From contig NZ_JABXKH010000038.1 of the NCBI RefSeq assembly GCF_017115105.1, positions 47,131 to 111,130 of the forward strand: a stretch of DNA of 64,000 nucleotides. The letters are read 5' to 3'. The notes beneath the pieces are model-generated. The model did no database searches and was not told where the DNA came from. It saw nothing but the letters and a program-made list of their open reading frames with translations. The stretch's first letter is position 1. The number at the start of each line of letters is the position of its first letter. Position numbers and translations under genes: made by a program. This stretch comes from Nostoc sp. NMS2 (lineage in GTDB: Bacteria > Cyanobacteriota > Cyanobacteriia > Cyanobacteriales > Nostocaceae). Positions 27,295-38,329 of the stretch are shown in pieces.

Positions 27295-27978
27295 ATGCTA
27301 ACTGAGGTTTTTAGTGAACTTTTCCCCTTGATGAGTACAGCCAACCCACAAACCTTAGAATGGCTGCTCAACGTTGCAATTGAACATGAATACCCATCTG
27401 GGCGAGCCGTTGTCATGGAAGATGCCTGGGGTAACGCCGTTTACTTCGTGGTTTCTGGTTGGGTTAAAGTCCGGCGTACCGTCGGGGATGATTCAGTAGC
27501 TTTGGCAATTTTTGGTCGTGGCGATTTTTTTGGAGAAATGGCAATTTTAGATGAATCTCCACGCTCAACCGATGTCATTGCCCTTTCACCCGTGAAGTTG
27601 CTTAGTATCTCCAGAGAGCGTTTTATTCAAATATTGTTTAAAGACCCGCAGTTACATCACCGAATGTTGCAACTTATGGTGCGGCGATTGCGGCAAATTA
27701 ACCAGCGATTACAAATGCGGTCTTCACCACCAGCAGTCAAACTCGCTCATACTCTAGTAACTTTAGGTGAAAGCTATGGTCAGGAATCAGACTTAGGAAA
27801 AGAAATTTTTAACATTCCCTTTAAAGATTTAGCAGAGGTGACAGAAATCGGTGTTGAAGAAACCACTAAAATCATGGAAAAGCTGCATGAAAAAGGGTGG
27901 ATCAAAATTGATAGCGCCAATAACATTACTTATCTTGTGAACTTCAAGCAGTTAATGAACTTGGCTGGCAAAGTGTGA
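27295..27978 (+). CDS. Crp/Fnr family transcriptional regulator
   Basis: A 227-residue regulator with a cyclic-nucleotide-binding-type domain (about 20-135) and a winged helix-turn-helix (about 150-222; FKDLAEVTEIGVEETTKIMEKLHEKG). The phosphate-binding cassette FFGEMAILDESPRSTDV keeps the Gly-Glu and the Arg-Ser/Thr of cAMP-binding proteins. It follows patU by 199 bp on the same strand, so it may belong to the heterocyst-related cluster. It lacks the Fe-S cysteines of Fnr. The ligand and targets are unknown. Confidence 0.88.
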   Translation: MLTEVFSELFPLMSTANPQTLEWLLNVAIEHEYPSGRAVVMEDAWGNAVYFVVSGWVKVRRTVGDDSVALAIFGRGDFFGEMAILDESPRSTDVIALSPVKLLSISRERFIQILFKDPQLHHRMLQLMVRRLRQINQRLQMRSSPPAVKLAHTLVTLGESYGQESDLGKEIFNIPFKDLAEVTEIGVEETTKIMEKLHEKGWIKIDSANNITYLVNFKQLMNLAGKV

Positions 27979-28047
27979 TTACTTTATCCGAGATCATCTA
28001 TCACAGGTAGGGCTAGTACACAATCGCCCAAGCTACGTCCGTGATAC

Positions 28048-28851
28048 TTAAAACTCTGGTTCAACACCGAGCGATCGCAATTGAGCAGTTAATCGATCGG
28101 CTCTTTGGCGCTCTAACTCTGCTCTTTGGCTTTCTAATTCTGCTCTTTGGCTTTCCTGTTCTGCTCTTTCCTCGCCACTCAGTAACAAATTACCTTGCAA
28201 ATCCCACCAGCGCAGCCAGGGTAATTCCGCATTCTGATAAACTCCTTGCCAAATACCTAATTCAACTCCCAAAGGCGCGATGGGATAATGTCCCCGCTCA
28301 TTTGCTGGTAACAGTTGATATTGCTCTTCAATAATGTGGTACATTTCCACACTGGCTTTATTCACTTCATAAATGCCGTAAAAAGCCGGATGAATTACCT
28401 GCTCATAAATCCAAAATTTCCCCTTCCAGGGAGTTTTGTCTCGCTCCTCACTACCATCTCCAGAGACAAATTCTAATACAATCAACGGAGCAATGTGTTC
28501 TTGCCAAAGCACATAAGAGCGGCGCATTTTCCCATTCAGCGTAGGCGGCACATTCGGGACATAGAACCAATCAGGAGCTTCTGCACCTCGTTCTGGTGGG
28601 TCAGTAATCCGCCAGTAGATACCACTATCTTGACCGATGCAATATTGCCCATCAGGATGACGTTTTTGCAGTACTGGTTTAATTGACTCTGTTATTAGAA
28701 TGCTTTGAGGATGTTCTTGGAAGTTTTTCGCGCCAGTTCGCACAACGGGGGGAACCCCCGCAAGCGACTGGCTTACAAAAGTGCCATCAGACTCTGGAAG
28801 TTGAGTATGGTCTGGAAGTGTGATACTAGTAGCTGGATTAGTTGCAGTCAT
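28048..28851 (-). CDS. Uma2 family (DUF820) putative endonuclease with coiled C-terminus
   Basis: A 267-residue protein of the PD-(D/E)XK-like DUF820 family, abundant in cyanobacteria and of uncertain biological role. The core contains PDWFYVPNVPP, APLIVLEFVSGDGSEERD and FWIYEQVIHPAFYGIYE. The C-terminus has tandem seven-residue units (ESQRAEL, ESQRAEL, ERQRADR) predicted to form a coiled coil, a common tail in this family. It stands alone, convergent with the Crp-family gene. These genes are often multicopy and are not known to restrict DNA. Confidence 0.85.
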   Translation of the reverse strand: MTATNPATSITLPDHTQLPESDGTFVSQSLAGVPPVVRTGAKNFQEHPQSILITESIKPVLQKRHPDGQYCIGQDSGIYWRITDPPERGAEAPDWFYVPNVPPTLNGKMRRSYVLWQEHIAPLIVLEFVSGDGSEERDKTPWKGKFWIYEQVIHPAFYGIYEVNKASVEMYHIIEEQYQLLPANERGHYPIAPLGVELGIWQGVYQNAELPWLRWWDLQGNLLLSGEERAEQESQRAELESQRAELERQRADRLTAQLRSLGVEPEF

Positions 28852-28979
28852 AGGGCTACCCTCGCGTTCAACGCGCCAGTTTGTTATTTAGTCTAGCTTC
28901 CGTAGGCGCAAAAAGAAATCTGAAAAAACTAAGTGTTCTAGCTTTGAGAACTCCTAATGGCGATCGCTAAACGATAATC

Positions 28980-30281
28980 TCAAAGTACACGCAATAAGCT
29001 AGGAATGCTTTCAATCGCTTCCAAATCCCGGATTTCTGCCAAAGCTTGCCGAAAGTTGCCTTCCCGCACATCATGGGTAACAACCACAATCTCTGCTAGT
29101 TCCCCTTGAAAGCCAGTTTGGACAATTGACTCTAAGCTAACGCCATAGTTACCAAAGCAAGTTCCCAATTTCCCGATAACTCCCGGTTGGTCATTGGTGA
29201 GGAAACGGGCGTAAAACCGAGTTATCAGTTCTGTCATTGGCGCAATTTGGCAGTATTCCTGATGTCCACAAGCTATTAATGGATTTGCAACTGCTGTATT
29301 AGTTTTAAGAACAGCTACTAAATTCAAAATATCTGATGTAACGGCACTAGCGGTTGCACCAGCACCAGCACCAGGGCCAAAAAACATGACTTGCCCGATA
29401 GGTTCTCCTTCGACGAGAATGGCGTTGTAAACGCCGTTGATGCTAGCCAAAGGGTGAGCTTGAGGCACTAAAGTCGGATGAACTCTGACTGAAAGCGGGG
29501 ATGAGGGAGTATCACGTTTAGCGATCGCTAATAATTTAATCACAAATCCCAATTTTTCGGCGTAGGCAATATCTGTCTTGCTAACTTGCCGAATGCCTTC
29601 GGTATAAACATCTTGTAAGTTGATGCGTCCACCAAAGCTTAATGATGCGAGGATGGCAATTTTATCTGCTGCGTCCAAGCCATCAACATCGGCTGTGGGG
29701 TCAGCTTCAGCATAACCCAAGCGTTGGGCATCAGCTAAGACATCGCTGAAGTTGCTGCCTTCTGTTTGCATCCGTGTGAGGATGTAGTTAGTTGTACCGT
29801 TCACGATGCCTGTGACAGTGTGAATGCGGTTAACACTCAAAGACTGCTTTAGGGGTTGAATCACCGGAATGCCACCACCCACAGAAGCTTCTAGCATGAC
29901 GTATACGCCAGCTTGATTGGCAGTTGTGAAAATTTCTGCCCCAAAGCGGGCGATCGCTGCTTTATTGGCGGTGACTACATGCTTACCATTACTCAAAGCT
30001 TTGAGAATTAGCGATCGCGCCGGCTCCAGTCCGCCCATCACCTCGACAACTATATCTACCGCCGGATCGTTGACAATAGATTCTAAATCTGTGGTTAGAA
30101 CTTCTGTAGATAATTCTACTGCCCGGAGTTTATCGAGCGATCGTACTCCCACCCGATAGATTTCTATCTCTTGCAACAACGGATGCCGCCCAGCCTTATC
30201 TTCCAACAACTGCACTGTCCCTGTTCCCACAGTGCCTAATCCCAGTATTCCTAGTTTCACACCCACAATTTTTGTACCCAA
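28980..30281 (-). CDS. hom: Homoserine dehydrogenase
   Basis: A 433-residue enzyme that reduces aspartate semialdehyde to homoserine with NAD(P)H for threonine and methionine synthesis. It has the Rossmann motif GILGLGTVGTGT (residues 11-21), the catalytic-domain segment EADPTADVDGLDAADKIAILA, and a C-terminal ACT domain (about 355-433) that usually gives feedback inhibition by threonine. The length is normal for the single-function enzyme. It precedes petH on the same strand by 303 bp. A DUF39 protein at 45078-46247 acts on the same intermediate in other organisms. Confidence 0.93.
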   Translation of the reverse strand: MGTKIVGVKLGILGLGTVGTGTVQLLEDKAGRHPLLQEIEIYRVGVRSLDKLRAVELSTEVLTTDLESIVNDPAVDIVVEVMGGLEPARSLILKALSNGKHVVTANKAAIARFGAEIFTTANQAGVYVMLEASVGGGIPVIQPLKQSLSVNRIHTVTGIVNGTTNYILTRMQTEGSNFSDVLADAQRLGYAEADPTADVDGLDAADKIAILASLSFGGRINLQDVYTEGIRQVSKTDIAYAEKLGFVIKLLAIAKRDTPSSPLSVRVHPTLVPQAHPLASINGVYNAILVEGEPIGQVMFFGPGAGAGATASAVTSDILNLVAVLKTNTAVANPLIACGHQEYCQIAPMTELITRFYARFLTNDQPGVIGKLGTCFGNYGVSLESIVQTGFQGELAEIVVVTHDVREGNFRQALAEIRDLEAIESIPSLLRVL

Positions 30282-30584
30282 TTTATTTTTAAGTGCTGAG
30301 TGCTGTTAGCGGATAGCTAAGGTTTAGCCCGTGCTGAGTGCTGAGTAGTTATCAGTACTTAGTAATTGACTACTCAGAACTGAGAACTCTTTCCTCAGCT
30401 ATTTACAATATTCATTCATAACAAAACAATTGTAGGGTGAGCATTGCCCACCCTACTAATTCATAACTTTGTCATTTGTCCTTCGTCCTTCGTCCTTTGT
30501 CTAAAACTAATACTTCTCTACGAGACGCTACGCGAACGACTTCGCTCAGTACAAGTGACCAATGACCAATGACTAATGACTAAC
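30282..30584. other. hom-petH intergenic region with repeats
   Basis: No gene is seen. It contains GAGTGCTGAGT-type direct repeats, a stem GTAGGGTG...CACCCTAC (30432-30456) that could terminate petH transcription, and short tandem CCTTCGT units at 30480-30500. Confidence 0.5.
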
Positions 30585-33292
<2,708 letters not shown>

Positions 33293-34300
33293 ATGACAAG
33301 TAAGCCGGAACGCGTGGTACTGATTGGAGTAGCCGGAGACTCTGGATGTGGGAAATCTACGTTTTTGCGTCGTTTGATAGATTTGTTTGGTGAAGATTTG
33401 ATGACAGTCATCTGCTTAGATGATTATCACTCCTTGGATCGCAAACAGCGTAAAGAAACTGGGATAACGGCACTAGACCCCAGAGCTAATAATTTTGACC
33501 TGATGTATGAGCAAATTAGAGCGCTCAAAAGTGGTGAAGCGATTAATAAGCCGATTTACAACCACGAAACTGGCTTGATTGATCCGCCAGAGCGGATAGA
33601 GCCGAATCACATTATAGTTGTTGAAGGACTGCATCCTTTATATGATGAGCGGGTGCGATCGCTAATCGACTTCAGTGTTTATTTTGACATTAGCGATGAA
33701 GTCAAAATCGCCTGGAAAATCCAGCGAGATATGGCTGAACGCGGTCATCGCTACGAAGATGTATTAGCACAAATCAATTCCCGCAAACCTGACTTTGATA
33801 AGTTTATCGAACCACAAAGAGAATTTGCGGATGTGGTTCTCCAAGTATTACCCACGAACTTGATCAAAAACGACACCGAACGTAGAGTCCTACGGGTACG
33901 GATGCTCCAACGGGAAGGTAAGGAAGGCTTTGATCCGACCTATCTCTTTGATGAAGGGTCAACAATTAATTGGACTCCCTGTGGACGCAAGCTGACCTGT
34001 TCTTATCCTGGTATGCAACTATACTACGGTTCGGATGTTTACTACGGTCGCTATGTCTCAGTACTAGAGGTAGATGGTCAATTTGATAACTTGGAAGAAG
34101 TAATTTATATCGAAACCCATCTCAGCAATACATCCACCAAATACCAGGGTGAATTGACTCATTTATTACTCCAACACCGTGAGTATCCAGGTTCCAATAA
34201 TGGTACTGGTTTCTTCCAAGTACTTACAGGTTTAAAAATGCGTGCTGCCTATGAGCGGTTGACAGCTACGGAAGCAAAGTTAGCAGCGGTTCAGGTTTAA
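33293..34300 (+). CDS. prk: Phosphoribulokinase
   Basis: A 335-residue Calvin-cycle kinase that makes ribulose 1,5-bisphosphate. The P-loop GVAGDSGCGKST (residues 12-23) contains Cys19, and Cys41 follows in VICLDDYH; together they form the thioredoxin-controlled disulfide of photosynthetic enzymes. A second pair, Cys230 and Cys236 (TPCGRKLTC), matches that known from cyanobacterial PRK. These features allow dark inactivation with CP12 and GAPDH. The start is supported by GAGGAGAT. A terminator follows the stop. Confidence 0.97.
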   Translation: MTSKPERVVLIGVAGDSGCGKSTFLRRLIDLFGEDLMTVICLDDYHSLDRKQRKETGITALDPRANNFDLMYEQIRALKSGEAINKPIYNHETGLIDPPERIEPNHIIVVEGLHPLYDERVRSLIDFSVYFDISDEVKIAWKIQRDMAERGHRYEDVLAQINSRKPDFDKFIEPQREFADVVLQVLPTNLIKNDTERRVLRVRMLQREGKEGFDPTYLFDEGSTINWTPCGRKLTCSYPGMQLYYGSDVYYGRYVSVLEVDGQFDNLEEVIYIETHLSNTSTKYQGELTHLLLQHREYPGSNNGTGFFQVLTGLKMRAAYERLTATEAKLAAVQV

Positions 34301-34325
34301 CAGCAGCGCTTGTGTCAAAGTTTGT

Positions 34326-34355
34326 GGGGGCGCTTCTGAGTGTCCCCCTTTTTTA
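34326..34355 (+). terminator. Rho-independent terminator of prk
   Basis: A GGGGG...CCCCC stem is followed by TTTTTT, beginning 25 bases after the prk stop codon. Confidence 0.7.
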
Positions 34356-34499
34356 GTGTTATTAAATACATTTTAGCCACAAAATAATTAGCATAAATTT
34401 ATTTTTTTACAGATACTTACCTTATAGTTAGTGGTTTTTATCAATATCAACAAGATACTAACTACTGAAGTATAAATATTGTTATGATTTCATAAATTA

Positions 34500-34577
34500 A
34501 TGTGAGTTCGACGGCTCCTAAGAAACTAGATTGTTTCTCTTAAGGCATAACGAATGCCGTTCGTTGGAAGCTCACGT
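34500..34577. mobile_element. MITE family B, copy 1, in the metK upstream region
   Basis: A 78-bp element with ends ATGTGAGTTCGAC (left) and GCTCACGT (right), flanked by the 7-bp direct repeat TAAATTA (34493-34499 and 34578-34584). It contains a GGCATAACGAATGCC hairpin. It ends 68 bp before the metK start, so it lies in the promoter or leader. The second copy is at 36037-36181, just beyond metK. Confidence 0.7.
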
Positions 34578-34645
34578 TAAATTAGGTAGTTGAGCTAAAT
34601 ACCACATTTAGTCAGCAAAAAAACTCAAGTCAGGAGGAATTTGCT

Positions 34646-35920
34646 TTGTCTCGTCGATATTTATTTACCTCCGAGTCAGTCACCGAAGGTCATCCAGATA
34701 AAATCTGCGATCAGATTTCTGATACCATTCTGGATGCCCTACTTACACAAGACCCCAGCAGCCGTGTCGCTGCTGAAGTAGTAGTTAACACTGGTTTGGT
34801 GCTAATCACTGGTGAAATAACCACCAAAGCCAACGTGAATTTCGTCAATCTCGCCCGCAAAAAAATTGCCGAAATTGGCTATACAAATGCTGATAATGGC
34901 TTTTCTGCTAACAGCACCAGCGTTCTGCTGGCTTTAGATGAACAATCACCCGATATCGCCCAAGGCGTTAACACCGCCCAAGAAACCCGCCAACAAGATA
35001 GTGATGAGCTATTCGACAAAATTGGTGCAGGCGATCAAGGTATAATGTTTGGTTTTGCCAGCAACGAAACACCAGAACTGATGCCCTTACCCATCAGTCT
35101 CGCTCACCGCATTGCCCGCCGATTGGCAGCAGTTCGCAAAACAGGTGAATTGTCATACCTGCGTCCTGACGGTAAAACCCAAGTAACTGTAGTCTACGAA
35201 GATGGACGACCAGTAGGTATTGATACTATTCTAATTTCCACCCAGCATACAGCCAGTATTGGGGAAATTACGGATGAGGCGGCTGTACAAGCCAAGATTA
35301 AACAAGACCTTTGGTCAGCAGTGGTCGAACCTGTTTTTGGTGACATTGACATTAAGCCTAACGATCAGACACGTTTTTTAGTCAACCCCACTGGCAAATT
35401 TGTCGTTGGTGGTCCTCAAGGAGACTCTGGTCTGACAGGACGGAAAATAATTGTTGACACCTACGGTGGTTATTCACGGCATGGTGGCGGCGCTTTTTCT
35501 GGCAAAGACCCCACAAAGGTAGACCGTTCTGCTGCTTATGCGGCTCGTTATGTAGCGAAAAATATTGTCGCTGCTGGGTTAGCAGAAAAAGTTGAAATCC
35601 AGCTATCTTATGCTATCGGTGTAGCGCGACCAACAAGTATTTTGGTAGATACCTTTGGCACTGGCAAAGTTGATGAAGAAACCTTACTGGAATTAATCAA
35701 CCAACACTTTGAACTGCGTCCAGCAGGGATTATCCATACCTTTAACTTACGCAACTTACCAAGTGAACGAGGCGGACGTTTTTATCAGGACGTCGCGGCT
35801 TACGGTCATTTTGGGCGGGCTGATTTAGACTTGCCTTGGGAACAGACCGATAAAGCCGAATTGTTGAAGCAAGCAGTAAATGAGTCACTTTCGGCAGTAG
35901 TTGCTCAAGCACTAACTTAG
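34646..35920 (+). CDS. metK: S-adenosylmethionine synthetase
   Basis: A 424-residue enzyme that makes S-adenosylmethionine from methionine and ATP. It has the N-terminal [17 protein letters not shown], the ATP-binding [11 protein letters not shown], and the phosphate-loop [19 protein letters not shown]. The start is TTG at 34646, eight bases after a perfect AGGAGG, and gives the expected N-terminus ([11 protein letters not shown]). It is monocistronic and bracketed by two copies of a small inverted-repeat element. Confidence 0.97.
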   Translation: MSRRYLFTSESVTEGHPDKICDQISDTILDALLTQDPSSRVAAEVVVNTGLVLITGEITTKANVNFVNLARKKIAEIGYTNADNGFSANSTSVLLALDEQSPDIAQGVNTAQETRQQDSDELFDKIGAGDQGIMFGFASNETPELMPLPISLAHRIARRLAAVRKTGELSYLRPDGKTQVTVVYEDGRPVGIDTILISTQHTASIGEITDEAAVQAKIKQDLWSAVVEPVFGDIDIKPNDQTRFLVNPTGKFVVGGPQGDSGLTGRKIIVDTYGGYSRHGGGAFSGKDPTKVDRSAAYAARYVAKNIVAAGLAEKVEIQLSYAIGVARPTSILVDTFGTGKVDEETLLELINQHFELRPAGIIHTFNLRNLPSERGGRFYQDVAAYGHFGRADLDLPWEQTDKAELLKQAVNESLSAVVAQALT

Positions 35921-35951
35921 GCTTATAGGCGACTGCAAAAACTTAGTTTAT

Positions 35952-36000
35952 ATAAATAAGGGTATAGGCAACTTCACAAATTGCCTATACCCTTATTTAT
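35952..36000. terminator. Perfect 20-bp stem-loop after metK
   Basis: The arm ATAAATAAGGGTATAGGCAA (35952-35971) has its exact complement at 35981-36000, with a 9-base loop. It lies 31 bases after the metK stop and is probably a terminator; the perfect stem is longer than needed and could also be a small palindromic element. Confidence 0.6.
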
Positions 36001-36036
36001 CTTTCAACTATCCCCTGCAAAGCGGAATCTAATTCA

Positions 36037-36181
36037 ACGTGAGTTCGACAGACCTCTCCCTCCCAGCCTCCCTCTCCTAAAAGGCGAGGGAGGAGTAATG
36101 AAATTAGAGGGTTTTTGCTCCCCTCTCCTCGTAGGAGAGGGGCTGGGGGAGAGGTCAAAATAGCACTCGTCGAACTCACGT
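36037..36181. mobile_element. MITE family B, copy 2 (145 bp, 7-bp TSD)
   Basis: The perfect 13-bp terminal repeat ACGTGAGTTCGAC / GTCGAACTCACGT is flanked by TAATTCA at 36030-36036 and 36182-36188. The interior carries GGAGAGG-type palindromes found throughout the window. The ends match the element at 34500-34577. Confidence 0.8.
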
Positions 36182-36404
36182 TAATTCAGTTGAGTTAAGG
36201 ATTATCACGTAGACACGAAATTTCGCGTCTCTACTAGTGTCTCAATACTGCGTAGTATTGACCGAACAAGGCAAAAGTAAAAAGTAAAAAAGCACTCATA
36301 AAGAAAAAGAACAATGGTCACAAGCCCCTGAATTTATTTATGGAACAAAGTAAAAACATTTGTTTCTAGATACGTAGTACAAGAAACAATACGTTCTTAT
36401 TAAT

Positions 36405-36620
36405 AGGACTTACGCAAAATATCTCTCAAACTCTGATTTCTCCGTGTCCTCTGTGCCTCTGCGGTTCGTTATTCCATAACTCCAGGACTTACGCAAAAAT
36501 TGCCAAAAAGCTTAATTTATCGTTCGCGTAGCGTGCCGGAGGCATACCGCCAAGACGCCAAGAACGCCAAGAATTCGTAGAGTGTGCGTAAGTCCTAAAC
36601 TCAACTCGTGCGTAAGTCCT
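36405..36620. mobile_element. Compound family D element (two left and two right ends)
   Basis: AGGACTTACGCAAA occurs at 36405 and again at 36484, and TGCGTAAGTCCT ends at 36596 and again at 36620. This reads as one small element inserted inside another of the same family, as at 23894-23985. No coding sequence is present. Confidence 0.6.
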
Positions 36621-36702
36621 AATTAAATCCCCTAGATTTATTTATGGGGATTATCTTTTTACTTTTTACTTCTTAATAGTGTCCAGATGACCAAGCCTTT
36701 CC

Positions 36703-38112
36703 TCAGCGACCGATTTCCACATTTTCAAGAATGCCGAGTGCATCGGGGACAAGAACAGCTGCGGAGTAGTAGGCGGTGACAAGGTAGGACATAATAGCCT
36801 TTTCGCTGATGCCCATGAATCGGACGGACAAACTGGGTTGGTGTTCGTCGGGAATACCAGTTTGATGTAAACCGATAACGCCTTGATCTTCCTCTCCAGT
36901 GCGGAGTACAAGGATAGAGCTAGTCTGGGTATTTGTGATCGGAATTTTGTTACAGGGAAAAATAGGTACGCTTCGCCAAGCGGTCACTATGCTGCCGTCT
37001 AGGTCGATGCTTTCTGGATAGATGCCGAGGCGGTTGCACTCTCGGCCGAAGGCGGCGATGGTACGGGGGTGCGCCAGGAAGAATTTTGACTTCCTCCTAC
37101 GGGTAAGGAGTTCGTCGAGGTCGTCGGGAGTGGGTGGGCCATTGCGGGTGTAGATGCGCTGTTTGAGGTCGGCGTTGTGTAGCAAGCCAAATTCGCGGTT
37201 GTTGATTAACTCGTGTTCTTGACGTTCCCGCAATGCTTCGATAGTTAACCGCAATTGTTGTTCGGTCTGATTCATCGGTTCGTTGTACAGATCGGCGACA
37301 CGAGTATGCACCCGCAACACAGTTTGGGCAACGCTCAATTCATATTCGCGGGGTGAGAGTTCGTAATCTACAAAGGTTCCCGGTAACTCAGTCTCCCCAA
37401 TATGTCCTGAACTCAATGCGATCGCAGCTTCCCCGTACTTGTTCTGTGGGACTTGTGGACGAGTTCTGATGCGATCGATGTGAGCCTGCAATGCCTGTGA
37501 CTGGTTGAGCAGTTCCCGAAACGCCTGTTGTGGGAGCGCCAATACTGTGGTTTGAGTGATAGCTTGGATTGTGAACTGCCAATTGGTCTGGGAGTCTACC
37601 AAGGTGCGATCGCCAAAATAATCACCATCGGCTAATATACCCAACACAGGTTGCTCATCATACTTGCCAACACCAATCTTATTTACCTTGCCATGAGCAA
37701 TCAAAAAAAGCTGATTGGCTGGCTGGCCTGACTGCACAATGATGTCACCAGGTGCAAACTCTTGCTGAACAAACCGACCCGCCAAGGCATTCAACACCTC
37801 AACGTCATCAAATTCTCGCAGCAATGGCAACTCACCAAGTTCTTGGGGAATCACCTGCACCTCGGCTCCAGTGTTGGTAAAAGTCACTCGCCCATCACCA
37901 AGGGCATAAGTTAACCGACGGTTCACCCGATAAGTGCCACCCTTAGTTTGCACCCACGGCAACATCTTTAACAACCACCGTGAGGTAATGCTCTGCATCT
38001 GCGGTGCAGATTTGGTTGTCTTCGCTAAGTTACGCGCAGCTGCGGTACTCAAACTCAGCCGGGGATGCTCATTTTCAACATCCAAATTCAACTCGATAGA
38101 TTCTGTCATCAC
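36703..38112 (-). CDS. Family 2B encapsulin shell protein, distal copy, with cNMP-binding-like insertion
   Basis: A 469-residue HK97-fold shell protein of the type with an inserted cyclic-nucleotide-binding-like domain (about residues 97-215, [25 protein letters not shown] in pieces). The flanking shell domain contains [37 protein letters not shown] and the C-terminal [21 protein letters not shown]. It is about 85% identical by eye to the copy at 38330-39739. It differs at residues 337-343, where the neighbour's ATVWKDPG is replaced by TRRRKSK, one residue shorter. The cassette [16 protein letters not shown] lacks the usual phosphate-binding Arg. It is third in the operon after geosmin synthase. 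Confidence 0.85.
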   Translation of the reverse strand: MMTESIELNLDVENEHPRLSLSTAAARNLAKTTKSAPQMQSITSRWLLKMLPWVQTKGGTYRVNRRLTYALGDGRVTFTNTGAEVQVIPQELGELPLLREFDDVEVLNALAGRFVQQEFAPGDIIVQSGQPANQLFLIAHGKVNKIGVGKYDEQPVLGILADGDYFGDRTLVDSQTNWQFTIQAITQTTVLALPQQAFRELLNQSQALQAHIDRIRTRPQVPQNKYGEAAIALSSGHIGETELPGTFVDYELSPREYELSVAQTVLRVHTRVADLYNEPMNQTEQQLRLTIEALRERQEHELINNREFGLLHNADLKQRIYTRNGPPTPDDLDELLTRRRKSKFFLAHPRTIAAFGRECNRLGIYPESIDLDGSIVTAWRSVPIFPCNKIPITNTQTSSILVLRTGEEDQGVIGLHQTGIPDEHQPSLSVRFMGISEKAIMSYLVTAYYSAAVLVPDALGILENVEIGR

Positions 38113-38262
38113 CTCATCCTCTAGTTACTAACGAAAGCGGTTAGAAAATACCTCTACACGCAGCTTTACCCACAGAGGTGGGTTTCAACACTCAATTTTT
38201 TTCTAGTCCGCATGGTGTCTATTCGCCCTGGCTCTAAATTGACTGCACGAACAGACATGTTT

Positions 38263-38304
38263 AAATTTTGAATTTTGAATCTTTCAATCCAAAATCCAAA
38301 ATTT
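38263..38304 (-). promoter_or_regulatory. A/T-rich hairpin between the two encapsulin genes
   Basis: The arms at 38263-38280 and 38287-38304 pair at 16 of 18 positions around a 6-base loop, inside the 217-bp spacer between the two shell genes. On the transcript it would be a stable stem that could attenuate or stabilise expression of the distal copy. It has no U-tract typical of a strong terminator. Confidence 0.4.
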
Positions 38305-38329
38305 AAAATCTAAAATTCAGCAATAATGC

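Larger units (their letters stand above)
36001..36702. other. Intergenic region of small repeats between metK and encapsulin genes
   Basis: No gene is seen. Apart from the MITE at 36037-36181 and the compound element at 36405-36620, it contains GTCTCTACTAGTGTCTC near 36226 and an A-rich stretch. It forms the 3' border of the geosmin/encapsulin block. Confidence 0.6.
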
